DNA of 64,000 nt from Mesobacillus persicus (GCF_900109925.1 NZ_FOBW01000005.1:186001-250000), one strand, 5' to 3'; shown: positions 18,200-27,150, numbered from the stretch's first letter. The notes: generated by a model from the letters alone, not told the origin. Program-made: numbers and translations.

Positions 18200-18916
18200 T
18201 TATTCTACCTCCTTAAGATTCTTGACCATATAATCATAGGAATGTTTATTAATTTGAATGACTTTCTCTTCCGAATATCCTACTCGTTGGTATAGTTTTT
18301 TTGCCATTTGATTATCCTGCGCTACATTCAAGGAAACTCTGGAATATCCTTTTTCTATTGCCATTTTTTCTGCTTCTTTTAAAAGAATGGTTCCGATTCC
18401 ATAACCCCTGTACAGATCATTCACGCATAAGGTGTCTATATAAAAGTCGTTTTCGTTTGCTTCTTTATCAAAGAATATTTCCTCATTCCTTCTTTTCTTT
18501 CTTAAACGTTTCAAGATTGGCTCATCTAGTCGAGTAGCTTCTTCTCCAGGATAGGTAAGGATAATCCCGGCTATTTCACCTATAAGGTCGGCTACAATCA
18601 TATTTTGATAGCTAAGACGATTATTGTCCTCGCAAAAGAATTGAGATAGTGTTTTACGGACATTTTCTTTCTTCGTTTGTCCGGTCAGTTGCTCAGCAAT
18701 ATCGGTAATGGCAATATGAATAAGTTCTACAGCTTTCTTGGCATCCTTCTTCACTGCTCCCCTAATCTTCAATTCTTCTGCAATGATTTCTTCCCGGGTC
18801 GTTCCATAAGGTGCACCACCATCTGTGTAACCCGCTATAAAATAAAAGTTGTCGTCTGTATCTTGTTCAAAATAATCGGTTGCTTTTCGCTTTTTTAATT
18901 TTGTTCTTTTACTCAA
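18200..18916 (-). CDS. GNAT-family N-acetyltransferase
   Basis: A 238-residue protein with the acetyl-CoA binding signature DLYRGYGIGTILLKEAEKMA (about 165-185) and the C-terminal SLNVAQDNQMAKKLYQRVGY motif. Residues 1-80 are an additional basic, helical region starting SKRTKLKKRKATDYF, which is longer than usual for GNATs. The substrate cannot be predicted. The TTG start has GAGGGA upstream. Monocistronic, with a repeat directly after its stop. Confidence 0.85.
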   Translation of the reverse strand: MSKRTKLKKRKATDYFEQDTDDNFYFIAGYTDGGAPYGTTREEIIAEELKIRGAVKKDAKKAVELIHIAITDIAEQLTGQTKKENVRKTLSQFFCEDNNRLSYQNMIVADLIGEIAGIILTYPGEEATRLDEPILKRLRKKRRNEEIFFDKEANENDFYIDTLCVNDLYRGYGIGTILLKEAEKMAIEKGYSRVSLNVAQDNQMAKKLYQRVGYSEEKVIQINKHSYDYMVKNLKEVE

Positions 18917-19160
18917 TTGAATCCCTCGTTCTTCTATTGTTAGTATGCTACTTCACTTAGGCTAAATTCGATAAGGCTTTGTTATTATAAACGACCTTAT
19001 AAACTTCATAGTAGCATGGTTTACTCATAAAATCTGTTGCCAGACACACTCTTTTTTCACAAAAAAATTATCATGAGTACTATATGATCAACATCCTTAA
19101 ATAACGGAAACGCAAAAAAACCGACTAGATTTCTCAGTAGAAAATTAAGTCGGAAAAGAT

Positions 19161-19209
19161 GGTAGCGCCCCACTGAAGTAACGCTTTACTCTATCGGGGG
19201 ACTGACCCC
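19161..19209 (+). repeat. Main hairpin repeat, copy 5
   Basis: Partly decayed left arm (GGTAGCGCCCC), core ACTGAAGTAACGCTTTACT, right arm CGGGGGACTGACCCC. Confidence 0.85.
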
Positions 19210-19238
19210 AAAAATCTAAGCATGGTTAGGCATAATTA

Positions 19239-19346
19239 TTAAAGTTTATACACTTTAAGATGCAAATAAATGGTTAACAAAAACCCGACAATAAAAATAA
19301 TGACACCCGTCACCGAGGTTGGGAAAAGCAATGTCCACATATCCAT
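19239..19346 (-). CDS. 35-residue single-pass membrane peptide
   Basis: A small frame with a strong ribosome binding site (GGAGGTGT, 5 nt before the ATG). The peptide starts MDMWTLLFPTSVTG, has one hydrophobic helix (VIIFIVGFLLTIYLHL) and ends in KVYKL. It is transcribed divergently from a MarR-type regulator, and two 17-bp palindromes lie between the two genes, which suggests that MarR controls it. No family is recognised. Similar mini-proteins can be subunits or modulators of transporters; here that is only a guess. Confidence 0.6.
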   Translation of the reverse strand: MDMWTLLFPTSVTGVIIFIVGFLLTIYLHLKVYKL

Positions 19347-19365
19347 GGATGACACCTCCATAAAA

Positions 19366-19414
19366 ATATCGCATTACGATATTTTGTTTTCTCAATTATA
19401 TCGTGTTAAGATAT
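19366..19414. promoter_or_regulatory. Two MarR-type operator palindromes
   Basis: ATATCGCATTACGATAT (19366-19382) and ATATCGTGTTAAGATAT (19398-19414) are near-perfect inverted repeats of the same sequence, spaced 32 bp centre to centre (about three helical turns). They lie between the MarR gene and the divergent small peptide gene. Confidence 0.75.
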
Positions 19415-19441
19415 ATTTAACAAGAGAAGGATAGTGGAAAG

Positions 19442-19852
19442 TTGGTGGAATTTTTGTTATCTAAAGACATTTATGAATATTTAGCAGAATATCGGTATCA
19501 ATTACGAAAATTTCAGAAGTTTAGTGAAAAAGCGGCTCAAGCGGTTGGGTTGACCCCTCAGCAACACCAATTAATTCTTGCCATTAAAGGGTTCCCAGGC
19601 CGTGATTATGCCACTCCGAGAGAACTTGCGGAACGATTACAGATTACGCATCATTCATGTGTTGGATTGATTGATCGCTGTGAGCTTTTAGAATTGGTTT
19701 CCCGACGCAAAAATCCAGAAGACGGCCGGAGTGTCCTCATTGAAGTGACTCCAAAGGGAAGTGAACTAATCGAAACATTATCAGAAATTCATTTGGATGA
19801 AATCAAGCGAATAGGACTATTAAAAGACAGTTTCATCAACCATCAGAAATAA
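19442..19852 (+). CDS. MarR-family transcriptional regulator
   Basis: A 136-residue winged-helix dimeric regulator. The DNA-binding part is TPRELAERLQITHHSCVGLIDRCELLELVSRRKNPEDGRSVLIEVT, shown here by its first half TPRELAERLQITHHS and the wing KNPEDGRSVLIEVT. The TTG at 19442 or the GTG at 19445 is the start, with AAGGAT upstream. It probably represses itself and the divergent 35-residue peptide gene through the two palindromes in front of it. No cysteine of the OhrR type is found near the N-terminus, so the inducer is unknown. Confidence 0.88.
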   Translation: MVEFLLSKDIYEYLAEYRYQLRKFQKFSEKAAQAVGLTPQQHQLILAIKGFPGRDYATPRELAERLQITHHSCVGLIDRCELLELVSRRKNPEDGRSVLIEVTPKGSELIETLSEIHLDEIKRIGLLKDSFINHQK

Positions 19853-19862
19853 AATAAAAAAT

Positions 19863-19912
19863 GAGGTCAGCTCCACTGAAGTAACGCTCTACTCCACCGA
19901 GGGACTGACCCC
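19863..19912 (+). repeat. Main hairpin repeat, copy 6
   Basis: GAGGTCAGCTCCACTGAAG...CTCCACCGAGGGACTGACCCC. It lies 10 bp after the MarR stop codon. Confidence 0.85.
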
Positions 19913-19976
19913 AAAACCTGCAGATAGTGAAAAGCGACTGTTCTCAGTGAACAATCGCCTTATCTTTTAGCAGGAT

Positions 19977-20127
19977 TTAGTCAATAGAATTTTTATAATA
20001 TAATATAATGAAATGATCTGTCCATCCTCCATGTTCAAAAATAAATCCTTTTTTTGTACACTCATATTTCATCCCTACACTCTCTGCTAGGTTGAATGAA
20101 GCAGAATTATCTAAATTGATGTGGAAA
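19977..20127 (-). pseudogene. C-terminal remnant of a GNAT acetyltransferase
   Basis: The frame HINLDNSASFNLAESVGMKY followed by ECTKKGFIFEHGGWTDHF and ILYYKNSID is the typical last third of a GNAT enzyme. It has no start, and the acetyl-CoA loop is missing. It lies just downstream of a different, complete GNAT gene. Confidence 0.65.
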
Positions 20128-20129
20128 GG

Positions 20130-20576
20130 CTATTCTGCCAGATCTAATTCATAATGATAAAATTGAGAGTCTTTTTTGTATCCATTTTTTTCGTATAATC
20201 TTTGAGCACCGTAATTATCTGGTGCTGTTTCCAAACTAATACTTTTAGCACCAGTTTCAATAGCGAAATCTTTTGCTTTCTGTAAGAGCATTTCTCCTAC
20301 TCCCTGGTTTCTTGCTTCTACACCTACATACAAGTCATTTAATATCCATGCTCTTTTCATGGATATGGATGAAAACGTAGGATAGAGTTGAGTAAATCCG
20401 ACATACTCTTGTTTATCTTTAACAACGAAAATAATCGAATCCTTGCTTTCTAAACGATTTTTTATGTAAGTCTTGGCACCTTCTAAATCTGATGTTTGTT
20501 GATAAAACAAACGATACAAATTAAATAAATTTGATGCTCCCTCTAAATCTTCCATTTTAGCTTGAAATACTTCCAT
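20130..20576 (-). CDS. GNAT-family N-acetyltransferase
   Basis: A 148-residue single-domain GNAT. Motif A is VGVEARNQGVGEMLLQKAKD (about 92-112), and SLETAPDNYGAQRLYEKNGY marks the C-terminal alpha/beta part. IFVVKDKQEYVGFTQLYPTFSS is the central strand pair. The ATG is preceded by GGGGAGAG. Transcribed divergently from the Lrp/AsnC gene, 170 bp apart. The substrate is unknown. Confidence 0.87.
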   Translation of the reverse strand: MEVFQAKMEDLEGASNLFNLYRLFYQQTSDLEGAKTYIKNRLESKDSIIFVVKDKQEYVGFTQLYPTFSSISMKRAWILNDLYVGVEARNQGVGEMLLQKAKDFAIETGAKSISLETAPDNYGAQRLYEKNGYKKDSQFYHYELDLAE

Positions 20577-20746
20577 TTGATTTCTCTCCCCATTAGATAA
20601 AAATTCTATAACTTTATTGATTATAATTTTATATGGTATATTAATTTCATTACATAACTATTTTAAGGTCTTTTTAAAAGTTACTTAAATTTTAACGTTA
20701 ATAATACATCTACACTTAAATTTTTAATGCAAAGGTGGCGGATCCC

Positions 20747-21187
20747 TTGGATGAAATTGATCAAAGCATTCTTATTCAACTTCAAGACAACGCTCGAATA
20801 TCAATGACAGAATTAGGAAAGAAGATTGGACTTTCTACTCATGCAACCAACGAAAGAGTAAAAAAACTTGAGGATAAAGAAGTGATAAAAGGGTATAGGG
20901 CGATCATTGATCCTGAAAAGCTCAATAAAAATGTAACAGCTTTTATTTTGTTCGACACGAAACAAGGAAAGGACTTCAGGGATTTTTGCAAGGAACACCC
21001 AGTAGTAGTAGAATGCCATCGATTAGCAGGTCAATATAGTTATTTAGTTAAAGTGGTAACGGAATCAGTGAAATTACTTGAGGAGTTTATTGATGCTACT
21101 TTACCTTACGGAGAACCGTCTACCTTAATAAAATTATCTTCTGTTGTGGAATTTAAACCGTTTATTAAAGGCAACCTTGAAAAATAG
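20747..21187 (+). CDS. Lrp/AsnC-family transcriptional regulator
   Basis: Amino-acid-responsive regulator of about 146 residues. It has an N-terminal helix-turn-helix (IDQSILIQLQDNARISMTEL...LGKKIGLSTHATNERVKKLE region) and a C-terminal RAM effector domain (TAFILFDTKQGKDF, VVECHRLAGQYSYLVKVVTE). The TTG at 20747 is preferred over the GTG at 20735, because AAAGGTGG then sits at a proper 8-nt distance and the N-terminus MDEIDQSIL matches LrpC-type proteins. The divergent GNAT gene may be its target. Confidence 0.88.
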   Translation: MDEIDQSILIQLQDNARISMTELGKKIGLSTHATNERVKKLEDKEVIKGYRAIIDPEKLNKNVTAFILFDTKQGKDFRDFCKEHPVVVECHRLAGQYSYLVKVVTESVKLLEEFIDATLPYGEPSTLIKLSSVVEFKPFIKGNLEK

Positions 21188-21206
21188 TACTATTTATAAT
21201 GAAAAA

Positions 21207-21256
21207 GGGGCAGCCCCCACCGAAGTAACGCTTTACTCTACCGAGGGACTGACCCC
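21207..21256 (+). repeat. Main hairpin repeat, copy 7
   Basis: GGGGCAGCCCCCACCGAAG...CTCTACCGAGGGACTGACCCC. It starts 19 bp after the Lrp stop codon. Confidence 0.87.
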
Positions 21257-21313
21257 AAGATTCTTAAACTGTGAAACAACCATATCGATATCATCTGTGG
21301 TATTCGTAATGGG
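21257..21313 (-). pseudogene. Remnant of the 3' end of an hcp gene
   Basis: On the - strand it reads [16 protein letters not shown], which aligns with the C-terminus of the complete hcp gene 1.4 kb further on ([18 protein letters not shown]). At DNA level most bases of about 45 are shared. It is bounded by the Rpn stop codon on one side and a hairpin repeat on the other. Confidence 0.7.
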
Positions 21314-21316
21314 GTG

Positions 21317-22309
21317 TCACAGGGACTTTATCATTTCTTTTACTTCTTTCTCGCTTAACCCTGTTAGTTCAGCGATCATAGAAGATGTCATCCCTTGATT
21401 TAACGCATTTTTAACAACCTTTTTAAGACTTAGTTCAATTCCTTGCGCTACCCCCTCTTGTCTACCCTCTTGTCTTCCTTCTTGTCTTCCTTCTTGCCTT
21501 CCTTCTTCTCTGCCCTCTTTCAGTCCTTCATCCCTTGCCCGTTTCTTTTCAGAACAGATCCATGCAAGTTCGTCTCGTAGAAACTTCGCTCTTGCTTCAT
21601 ACAACACTTTATTTTCTTTATTGCTGCTAAGCGTTTCCCATTCTATTAAGGCTTCGCGAATTTCTTGTTCTTTCATCGCAAATTCCTCCAATTCTTGAAT
21701 CATCTCTTCGTTTACCATTTTATTTTGGATATTGGTTGCTGCTAACATCATAAGCCATGGATATTCAGATGATGATTTCTTTTTCAACTCACGTCTATAT
21801 TTTTTCCATTTTAAAATAAATTGGTATAAATCAAGTGTATGAAATTCTATATGAGAGCTCAACTGAAAATGCGCTTTTTCTTCGAATAATTTGAATACAT
21901 TGTGGACTTCATCTGTTTCTTGTAGAAATAAAGGAAAATTCACAATCGTGATCATAATTGTGGGAACAAGGCGATCATATTCATCACCTGAACCAATTGA
22001 AGAGGAATACAGCTTCGACCAATAATATAGAAGCCGTTCAGGCAGATCCAGTTGACTTTTAACCTGGATTTCTACATTGATTCTTTCATGATTGGAAGTA
22101 AAAACAACTACATCAAGACGACTTGACTTTCCATCAGATTCTTCCTTCACTTTCTCAGTATTTTCATATTGGACATCTGTTATAAGTTTATCACCTTTCC
22201 TCCTGAGCAAGTCATTCAAAAATGCAATCGTAATTGATTTTCTACGGGGGTCTCCGAAAAGCTGCTTGAACATAAAATCCATTTTTAGGTCGAGGTATTT
22301 AGTTGTCAT
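21317..22309 (-). CDS. Rpn-family recombination-promoting nuclease / PD-(D/E)XK transposase-like protein
   Basis: A 330-residue protein. The N-terminus (KMDFMFKQLFGDPRRKSITI) and the nuclease core SRLDVVVFTSNHERINVEIQVK (PD-(D/E)XK: Asp, then Glu-x-Gln) are typical of the Rpn/PDDEXK transposase family, which has DNA endonuclease activity in E. coli. A Glu/Gly/Arg/Gln-rich stretch near 270-295 repeats EGRQ four times, encoded by 12-bp tandem repeats at about 21454-21522. A small C-terminal helical domain ends SSMIAELTGLSEKEVKEMI. The ribosome binding site is AAAGGAAA. No terminal inverted repeats were found, so it is listed as a gene and not as an insertion sequence. Confidence 0.85.
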   Translation of the reverse strand: MTTKYLDLKMDFMFKQLFGDPRRKSITIAFLNDLLRRKGDKLITDVQYENTEKVKEESDGKSSRLDVVVFTSNHERINVEIQVKSQLDLPERLLYYWSKLYSSSIGSGDEYDRLVPTIMITIVNFPLFLQETDEVHNVFKLFEEKAHFQLSSHIEFHTLDLYQFILKWKKYRRELKKKSSSEYPWLMMLAATNIQNKMVNEEMIQELEEFAMKEQEIREALIEWETLSSNKENKVLYEARAKFLRDELAWICSEKKRARDEGLKEGREEGRQEGRQEGRQEGRQEGVAQGIELSLKKVVKNALNQGMTSSMIAELTGLSEKEVKEMIKSL

Positions 22310-22551
22310 AATGTGGTTTCCTTTCGAGGTTTTTAGAGGAATAAAAGTGTGGAGAAATCATAGAAGGATATTAATCTAATCAAATCGTAACAGACTTATT
22401 ATAGGATATATATAAATTTTTTGTTAGTTAACAAAATTGTCAGAAACAATCAAAGTTGCAATGCCACTTATAACTAGATTATTGGGTCAGACCCACAAAT
22501 TATCTCTTACCATCTTACTCGGTAACAATTCAAGAATGACAACCATAATAA

Positions 22552-22577
22552 AGCCGCCAACGAATTAGCTGGCGGCT
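22552..22577 (-). terminator. Hairpin downstream of hcp
   Basis: AGCCGCCA and TGGCGGCT pair around a 10-nt loop. On the - strand TTTATTATG follows. It is probably the hcp terminator, although a repeat lies in between. Confidence 0.5.
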
Positions 22578-22629
22578 AGTCTCTCATTATTTATATCAAC
22601 TTAGGGAGCTAATCTGAGACTCGTATCTA

Positions 22630-22693
22630 GTGACGGGACCCCGGGACATAGGCCCGGTCCCCTTTCTCCTTGGAAGCAGGAGAACCGTCCCCG
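22630..22693. repeat. Compound hairpin repeat next to the hcp stop
   Basis: It starts with GTGACGGGACCCCGGGACA and GGCCCGGTCCCC, then carries the right half of the second repeat family (GGAAGCAGGAGAACCGTCCCC, one base longer than the family arm). It ends one base before the hcp stop codon. Confidence 0.7.
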
Positions 22694-22694
22694 A

Positions 22695-24353
22695 TTAGAC
22701 TGTCACCGCACCCATGAACATATCGATATCGTCTGTTGTATTGGTAATGCTTCCTACACCGAAGTTTTCTACTAGGAAGTTTGTTACATTTGGTGAAAGG
22801 AATGCTGGCAATGTAGGACCAACGTGAATGTCTTTCACACCTAGGTATAGTAGGGATAAGAAGACAATGACTGCCTTTTGCTCATACCATGCGATATTAT
22901 AAGACAATGGCAGATCATTGATACTTTCTAAGCCTAGGGCATCTTTTAGTTTTAATGCGGTCATCACAAGTGAGTAAGAATCGTTACATTGACCGGCATC
23001 AAGCACTCTTGGAATTCCGTTGATATCACCTAGGTTAAGCTTATTGTATCGATATTTCGCACAGCCAGCTGTTAGTATGATGGTATCGTTAGAAAGCTCT
23101 TCTGCAAACTCTTTATAATACGTTCTGCTTTTATGGCGTCCATCACATCCTGCCATAACAAAGAATCGTTTAATATCTCCTTTTTTCACTGCGTCAAGCA
23201 CCTGGTCGGCCACTTGTGCCACTTGATTATGAGCAAAGCCTCCAATGATTTCACCGTTCTCAATTTCAGTAGGAGGTTCACATTGTTTTGCATGCTCAAT
23301 GATCACTGAGAAGTCTTTTGTTCCATCTTCGTTCTCCGCGATATACGTAACCCCTTCTACTCCTGTAGCCCCAGTTGTGTACATTCTGTCTATATAAGAA
23401 TCTTTTGGTGGCACAATACAGTTTGTTGTCATTAATATTGGACCATTAAAGCTTTCAAATTCACGCTTTTGTTCCCACCAAGCATTTCCATAGTTCCCAA
23501 CGAAGTGATCATACTTTTTAAATGCTGGATAATAATTGGCAACGAGCATTTCACTATGTGTATACACATCCACACCAGTGCCCTCGGTTTGCTTTAATAA
23601 TTGTTCAATATCTTTAAGGTCATGGCCGCTGATTAAAATTCCTGGGTTTTTGCCAACACCGATGTTTACTTTTGTTGCCTCCGGATGTCCATAAGTGGAA
23701 GTGTTTGCGGTATCTAATAATTCCATGCCATGAACACCATATTTTCCAACTTCCATTGAAAGGGCAATCAAGTCTTCCATTGTCACACTATCATCTGTGA
23801 TTTGCGCCAAAGTCTTTTGCATAAACGCATAAAGACTGTCCTCTGTATAACCTAAATGTTCGGCATGTTTCATGTATGCAGCTAATCCTTTTAACCCATA
23901 CGTAATTAATTCTCTTAAAGAGCGAATATCTTCATCTTTTGTTGCAAGAATGCTTACCTCTTGGGAAGCGGCTTTCGTTTCAAACTCAAAGGTAGACTCC
24001 CCGTACCAAGTAACAAAGTCACTGCTGTTGAGAATTTCAGAGCCAGCTTCACGAATCGATAACTTGATCTCTTCACGAAGGGCTAGACCTGTTCTTACTT
24101 TATTAAAAAAGTCATTTTTATCCCAGTTTGCATTTGTGATTGTCATAAAAAGACTATTTACAATAAACTTATCTGCTTCATTATTCTTCAATCCTAGTTC
24201 TCTAGCTTCTGTACTAACAATAGCAAGTCCCTTTGCTACATAAACCAGTAAATCTTGCATATTCGCTAAATCATCTTTTTTCCCACAAATACCAGCAATC
24301 GTACAGCCTGTTCCATTTGCTGTTTCTTGACATTGATAACAAAACATACTCAT
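22695..24353 (-). CDS. hcp: Hydroxylamine reductase / hybrid-cluster protein
   Basis: A 552-residue cytoplasmic iron-sulfur protein that reduces hydroxylamine and, in E. coli, nitric oxide under anaerobic conditions. The N-terminal cluster motif [22 protein letters not shown] provides four Cys in the Cx2C-x8-C-x5-C style. Hybrid-cluster ligands are recognisable in HGMELLD (His), [33 protein letters not shown] and the Glu in IAWYEQKA. Length fits the family. It is monocistronic; a perfect Fnr-type box about 90 bp upstream indicates oxygen-dependent control. No hcr reductase is adjacent. Confidence 0.96.
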   Translation of the reverse strand: MSMFCYQCQETANGTGCTIAGICGKKDDLANMQDLLVYVAKGLAIVSTEARELGLKNNEADKFIVNSLFMTITNANWDKNDFFNKVRTGLALREEIKLSIREAGSEILNSSDFVTWYGESTFEFETKAASQEVSILATKDEDIRSLRELITYGLKGLAAYMKHAEHLGYTEDSLYAFMQKTLAQITDDSVTMEDLIALSMEVGKYGVHGMELLDTANTSTYGHPEATKVNIGVGKNPGILISGHDLKDIEQLLKQTEGTGVDVYTHSEMLVANYYPAFKKYDHFVGNYGNAWWEQKREFESFNGPILMTTNCIVPPKDSYIDRMYTTGATGVEGVTYIAENEDGTKDFSVIIEHAKQCEPPTEIENGEIIGGFAHNQVAQVADQVLDAVKKGDIKRFFVMAGCDGRHKSRTYYKEFAEELSNDTIILTAGCAKYRYNKLNLGDINGIPRVLDAGQCNDSYSLVMTALKLKDALGLESINDLPLSYNIAWYEQKAVIVFLSLLYLGVKDIHVGPTLPAFLSPNVTNFLVENFGVGSITNTTDDIDMFMGAVTV

Positions 24354-24443
24354 TTTATCTATCTCCTACTCTTTTATAATTAGTTAGCCTGACATATTTA
24401 ATTATTAACAGTCTAAACTTTAACAACTATCACAAAGAGTGGA

Positions 24444-24459
24444 TGTGACATTTCTCACA
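24444..24459. promoter_or_regulatory. Fnr/CRP-type box upstream of hcp
   Basis: TGTGACATTTCTCACA is a perfect TGTGA-N6-TCACA palindrome, the B. subtilis Fnr consensus. Its centre is about 98 bp before the hcp start, and TAAAGT- or TAGACT-like -10 candidates lie at the right distance for a class II activator. Confidence 0.8.
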
Positions 24460-24693
24460 ATAAAGGCTATGTTCATTTGATTGTCAAAATTTGATGAAAG
24501 TTAGGTGAAAGATATGAAATTATGTTACTCTGTTCTTGCTAATCGAAACTACGAATTCCTTTGATAAAGTTGTACTGGTTTTATTTCTTCCTTAGAACAT
24601 CCTTTTTACTCTATGGATTAAATAGATTTCATGATGGATTATGTTTTATTCTTGTGAACTAGGGAATCCACCAAATATAGGAGGTATGAATTT

Positions 24694-25044
24694 ATGATTT
24701 CAATCAACTCAAATGAAATGAACCACATTATTGAAGTAGAAGTTAAGGGTAAGATCAGTGAAAACGATATTCATGAATTTGAACAGTATTTCAACCAAAA
24801 AAAAGAGAATCAGGAAGAACTTAATTTGTTATTGGCTGTGGAAGATGCCAAATACTCGTTGAATGGATTAATAGAAGACTTTAAGTTTGATATTAAACAT
24901 TGGAATGATTTTCATAAGATTGCCGTTGTTAGTGATGATAATTGGATAGAATTGGGGAGCAAACTAACTGACATTCTACCCACGATTGAGGTTAAACATT
25001 TTAACGATCATGAAAAAGATAAAGCAAAAGCCTGGTTAAATTAA
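24694..25044 (+). CDS. STAS/SEC14-like (SpoIIAA-like) protein
   Basis: A 116-residue cytoplasmic protein of the SpoIIAA-like family. The pattern is beta (HIIEVEVKGKIS), helix (ENDIHEFEQYF), beta (LNLLLAVED), helix (LIEDFKFDIKHWNDFHKIAVVSD as the signature region) and a C-terminal HEKDKAKAWL helix. Family members may bind small hydrophobic ligands; no reaction is known. AGGAGG lies 8 nt before the ATG. Monocistronic with a strong terminator. Confidence 0.85.
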   Translation: MISINSNEMNHIIEVEVKGKISENDIHEFEQYFNQKKENQEELNLLLAVEDAKYSLNGLIEDFKFDIKHWNDFHKIAVVSDDNWIELGSKLTDILPTIEVKHFNDHEKDKAKAWLN

Positions 25045-25146
25045 TTTTACCTAGGAATATGTTTGAATCTTGGATTTAAAAGTTAAGGATTAAACTACAA
25101 AGAAATTTTAAACAACATCATACTCTTTCGTCATTAGTTCAAGAGG

Positions 25147-25182
25147 AAAAAAGCATTGGTTTTTTATTACCAATGCTTTTTT
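25147..25182 (+). terminator. Strong terminator
   Basis: AAAAAAGCATTGG and CCAATGCTTTTTT form a 13-bp stem with T-runs on both strands. It lies 100 bp after the STAS gene and could serve both directions. Confidence 0.85.
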
Positions 25183-25377
25183 ATACCTTATTTTTATTCT
25201 GTACTCATTGTGGCTTGTTGGTTCATTTTTTTAACAGCCTCTTTACTTGAAGAAGGATCTTTTAAACATTATTCAATACCATAAAACTATTTTCGTGCTT
25301 TTCTCTAATTGACCGTTACGAAAAACCTCGTATTTCAAGCGTAGGGAGATGTAAGTCTTCCTATGTTTTCATTCATC

Positions 25378-25527
25378 TTATTGATCTGTTTGTTTTTGCT
25401 TCTTTTTCAAATACTCTGCACGTATTTTTTCAAGATGCTGCTTTTTATCAAATTTGGCAGGCTTCTGTTTTTCATGAAACTTTGTCACAGCTACCTTACC
25501 TTTGGTATCCAATTGATATTTCCCCAA
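25378..25527 (-). CDS. Small basic protein of unknown function
   Basis: A 49-residue frame from a TTG with AGTAGGTG upstream (a GTG at 25536 is an alternative). The peptide begins MGKYQLDTKGKVAVTKFHEK, is strongly basic and ends with a helical KIRAEYLKKKQKQTDQ tail. The structured start and codon pattern look like a real conserved Bacillus small protein, but I do not recognise a named family. Confidence 0.5.
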   Translation of the reverse strand: MGKYQLDTKGKVAVTKFHEKQKPAKFDKKQHLEKIRAEYLKKKQKQTDQ

Positions 25528-26086
25528 TTTGTTCACCTACTTTTCTTGTCTTTAAAGAGAATCTATTCACCCAATATAATATACCTTATTTTTCTGAAGT
25601 AAACCTTATCTTTATTAGTGCACCGCTAACTTTGCATATATGCAGTACAACAATAAAAACTTAGTAAAATAATTCACCGCCAAAAGTTCGTTAAATAATA
25701 GGTTTTCCTTATTTGTGGTATTAACCTGAATAAAATTGTTTCACAGATTAACAATAACCATAGTCTCATCAATTACCATTATACTTCAATGCCTAGGGAT
25801 TCTCTTTAGCTCGTTCTCAACCATAATGATATTGGCGACTAGATTAGGGTCTTAACCAGCAAGCAAATTAACCGCTAGATTGACATCCTTATTAAGAATG
25901 CCGTCTTTAACTTAAGCATTGAGTAGTGTCGTCTAAATTGCATTATTGTAAAAAAAGGTGAGCGTAGTTTTTGTTTGCCTTTTTAGTAATTTCAGCTTTT
26001 CTATATTTTTAAGTCCATGAATTTCATATCTATTGCCCAATTGGTAAATAATATCCAAGATGTAAGAAAAGGAAAAGGGTGACAAG
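25528..26086. other. Gene-free stretch of about 560 bp
   Basis: No intact gene. On the - strand near 25770-25910 scattered frames (KDVNLAVNLLAG, then DPNLVANIIMVENELKRI, separated by a stop) suggest a decayed small gene that I cannot identify. A smaller such scrap (KDPSSSKEAVKKMNQQAT) lies at about 25200-25270. Confidence 0.4.
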
Positions 26087-27091
26087 ATGGAAAAGGAAAA
26101 ATTAAAACTCACATCTTCCGAAATAGGAACTCTGTGGGGAGAGTATGTAAATGGAACAGCCGTTGATATTATAAACAGATATATGGTTTCCATTATTGAA
26201 GATGAGCAAATTAAGGCTATTTTTGAGGATGCTATCAAGACATTCGAAAAGCAAAAACAACAAATCGTAACTTTTATGGAGAACGATGGATTTCCAGTTC
26301 CAATTGGATTTACTGATTCTGACCTCTTTAAAGGTAAACCAAGATTATTCACAGATATATTTTGTCTAAATTATTTACACATCATGACTTTGCATGGTTT
26401 GCTAGGACACTCCACTTCATTGGGCGTTTCTGTAAGAGAGGACCTACGGTATTTTTACGATTCCTGTGATAATGATGGGAAAAAAATGTATCATCAAACA
26501 ATTGATTTATTGCTTGAGAAAGGAAGTTTTCAGAGAGACCCTTTATTTTATCCAACTAAAAACCCTGAATTTGTTACTACCCAAGATTTCATAGATGGAT
26601 TTTTCGGAAAGGGTAGAAAGTTAGCAGCAACAGAGATCATAAGCATTTCTTTCAACCTTAAGAAAAGTATTATGGCAAAAACTCTTTCAATCGCATTCAG
26701 TCAAGTCGCACAAACAGAGGAAGTAAAAAAGTTCTTAACCTATTCCCAGGACGTGGCTGATGGTCAAATAAAAACATTTTCAAAAATAATGCAAACCGAT
26801 AATTTACCAGTTCCAAAATCCTGGGAAACAGAAGTGACAACTTCGACGGACTCTCCTTTTTCAGATAAGTTAATGTTGTATCATATCGGTTTCTTATTTC
26901 AAGCTGCACAAAACTATCACGGGGCAGGTCTAGCATCAGCCATGCGAACAGACCTTGTGACCGCTTATGAAGGTACGATTCTAAAAAATCTTCTGTTAAC
27001 AAAGAAATGGTACAATCTTATGGTTAAAAATAAATGGTTGGAACAGCCGCCACTTGCACCTAATAGAACTGAAATTGCAAAAGAAAAATAA
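26087..27091 (+). CDS. DUF3231 family protein
   Basis: A 334-residue protein made of two related helical halves: residues 1-165 (SSEIGTLWGEYVNGTAVD) and 175-325 (TEIISISFNLKKSIMAKTLS; MLYHIGFLFQAAQNYHGAGL). DUF3231 proteins are found in spore formers and resemble CotF/ferritin-like four-helix bundles. A coat or stress role is inferred for the family and has not been shown here. The ribosome binding site is GGGTGACAAG before the ATG. A hairpin repeat begins 4 bp after its stop. Confidence 0.87.
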   Translation: MEKEKLKLTSSEIGTLWGEYVNGTAVDIINRYMVSIIEDEQIKAIFEDAIKTFEKQKQQIVTFMENDGFPVPIGFTDSDLFKGKPRLFTDIFCLNYLHIMTLHGLLGHSTSLGVSVREDLRYFYDSCDNDGKKMYHQTIDLLLEKGSFQRDPLFYPTKNPEFVTTQDFIDGFFGKGRKLAATEIISISFNLKKSIMAKTLSIAFSQVAQTEEVKKFLTYSQDVADGQIKTFSKIMQTDNLPVPKSWETEVTTSTDSPFSDKLMLYHIGFLFQAAQNYHGAGLASAMRTDLVTAYEGTILKNLLLTKKWYNLMVKNKWLEQPPLAPNRTEIAKEK

Positions 27092-27094
27092 AAT

Positions 27095-27150
27095 GGGGCC
27101 AGTCCCCTACTGAAGTAACACTTTACGCCATTATTGGGGGACAGCCCCCC
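27095..27150 (+). repeat. Main hairpin repeat, copy 8
   Basis: GGGGCCAGTCCCCTACTGAAG...TTGGGGGACAGCCCCCC, with an altered right loop (ACGCCATTATT). Confidence 0.85.

Noticed and set aside
21317-22309. Calling the Rpn gene an insertion sequence
   Set aside because: No terminal inverted repeats or target duplication found around it.
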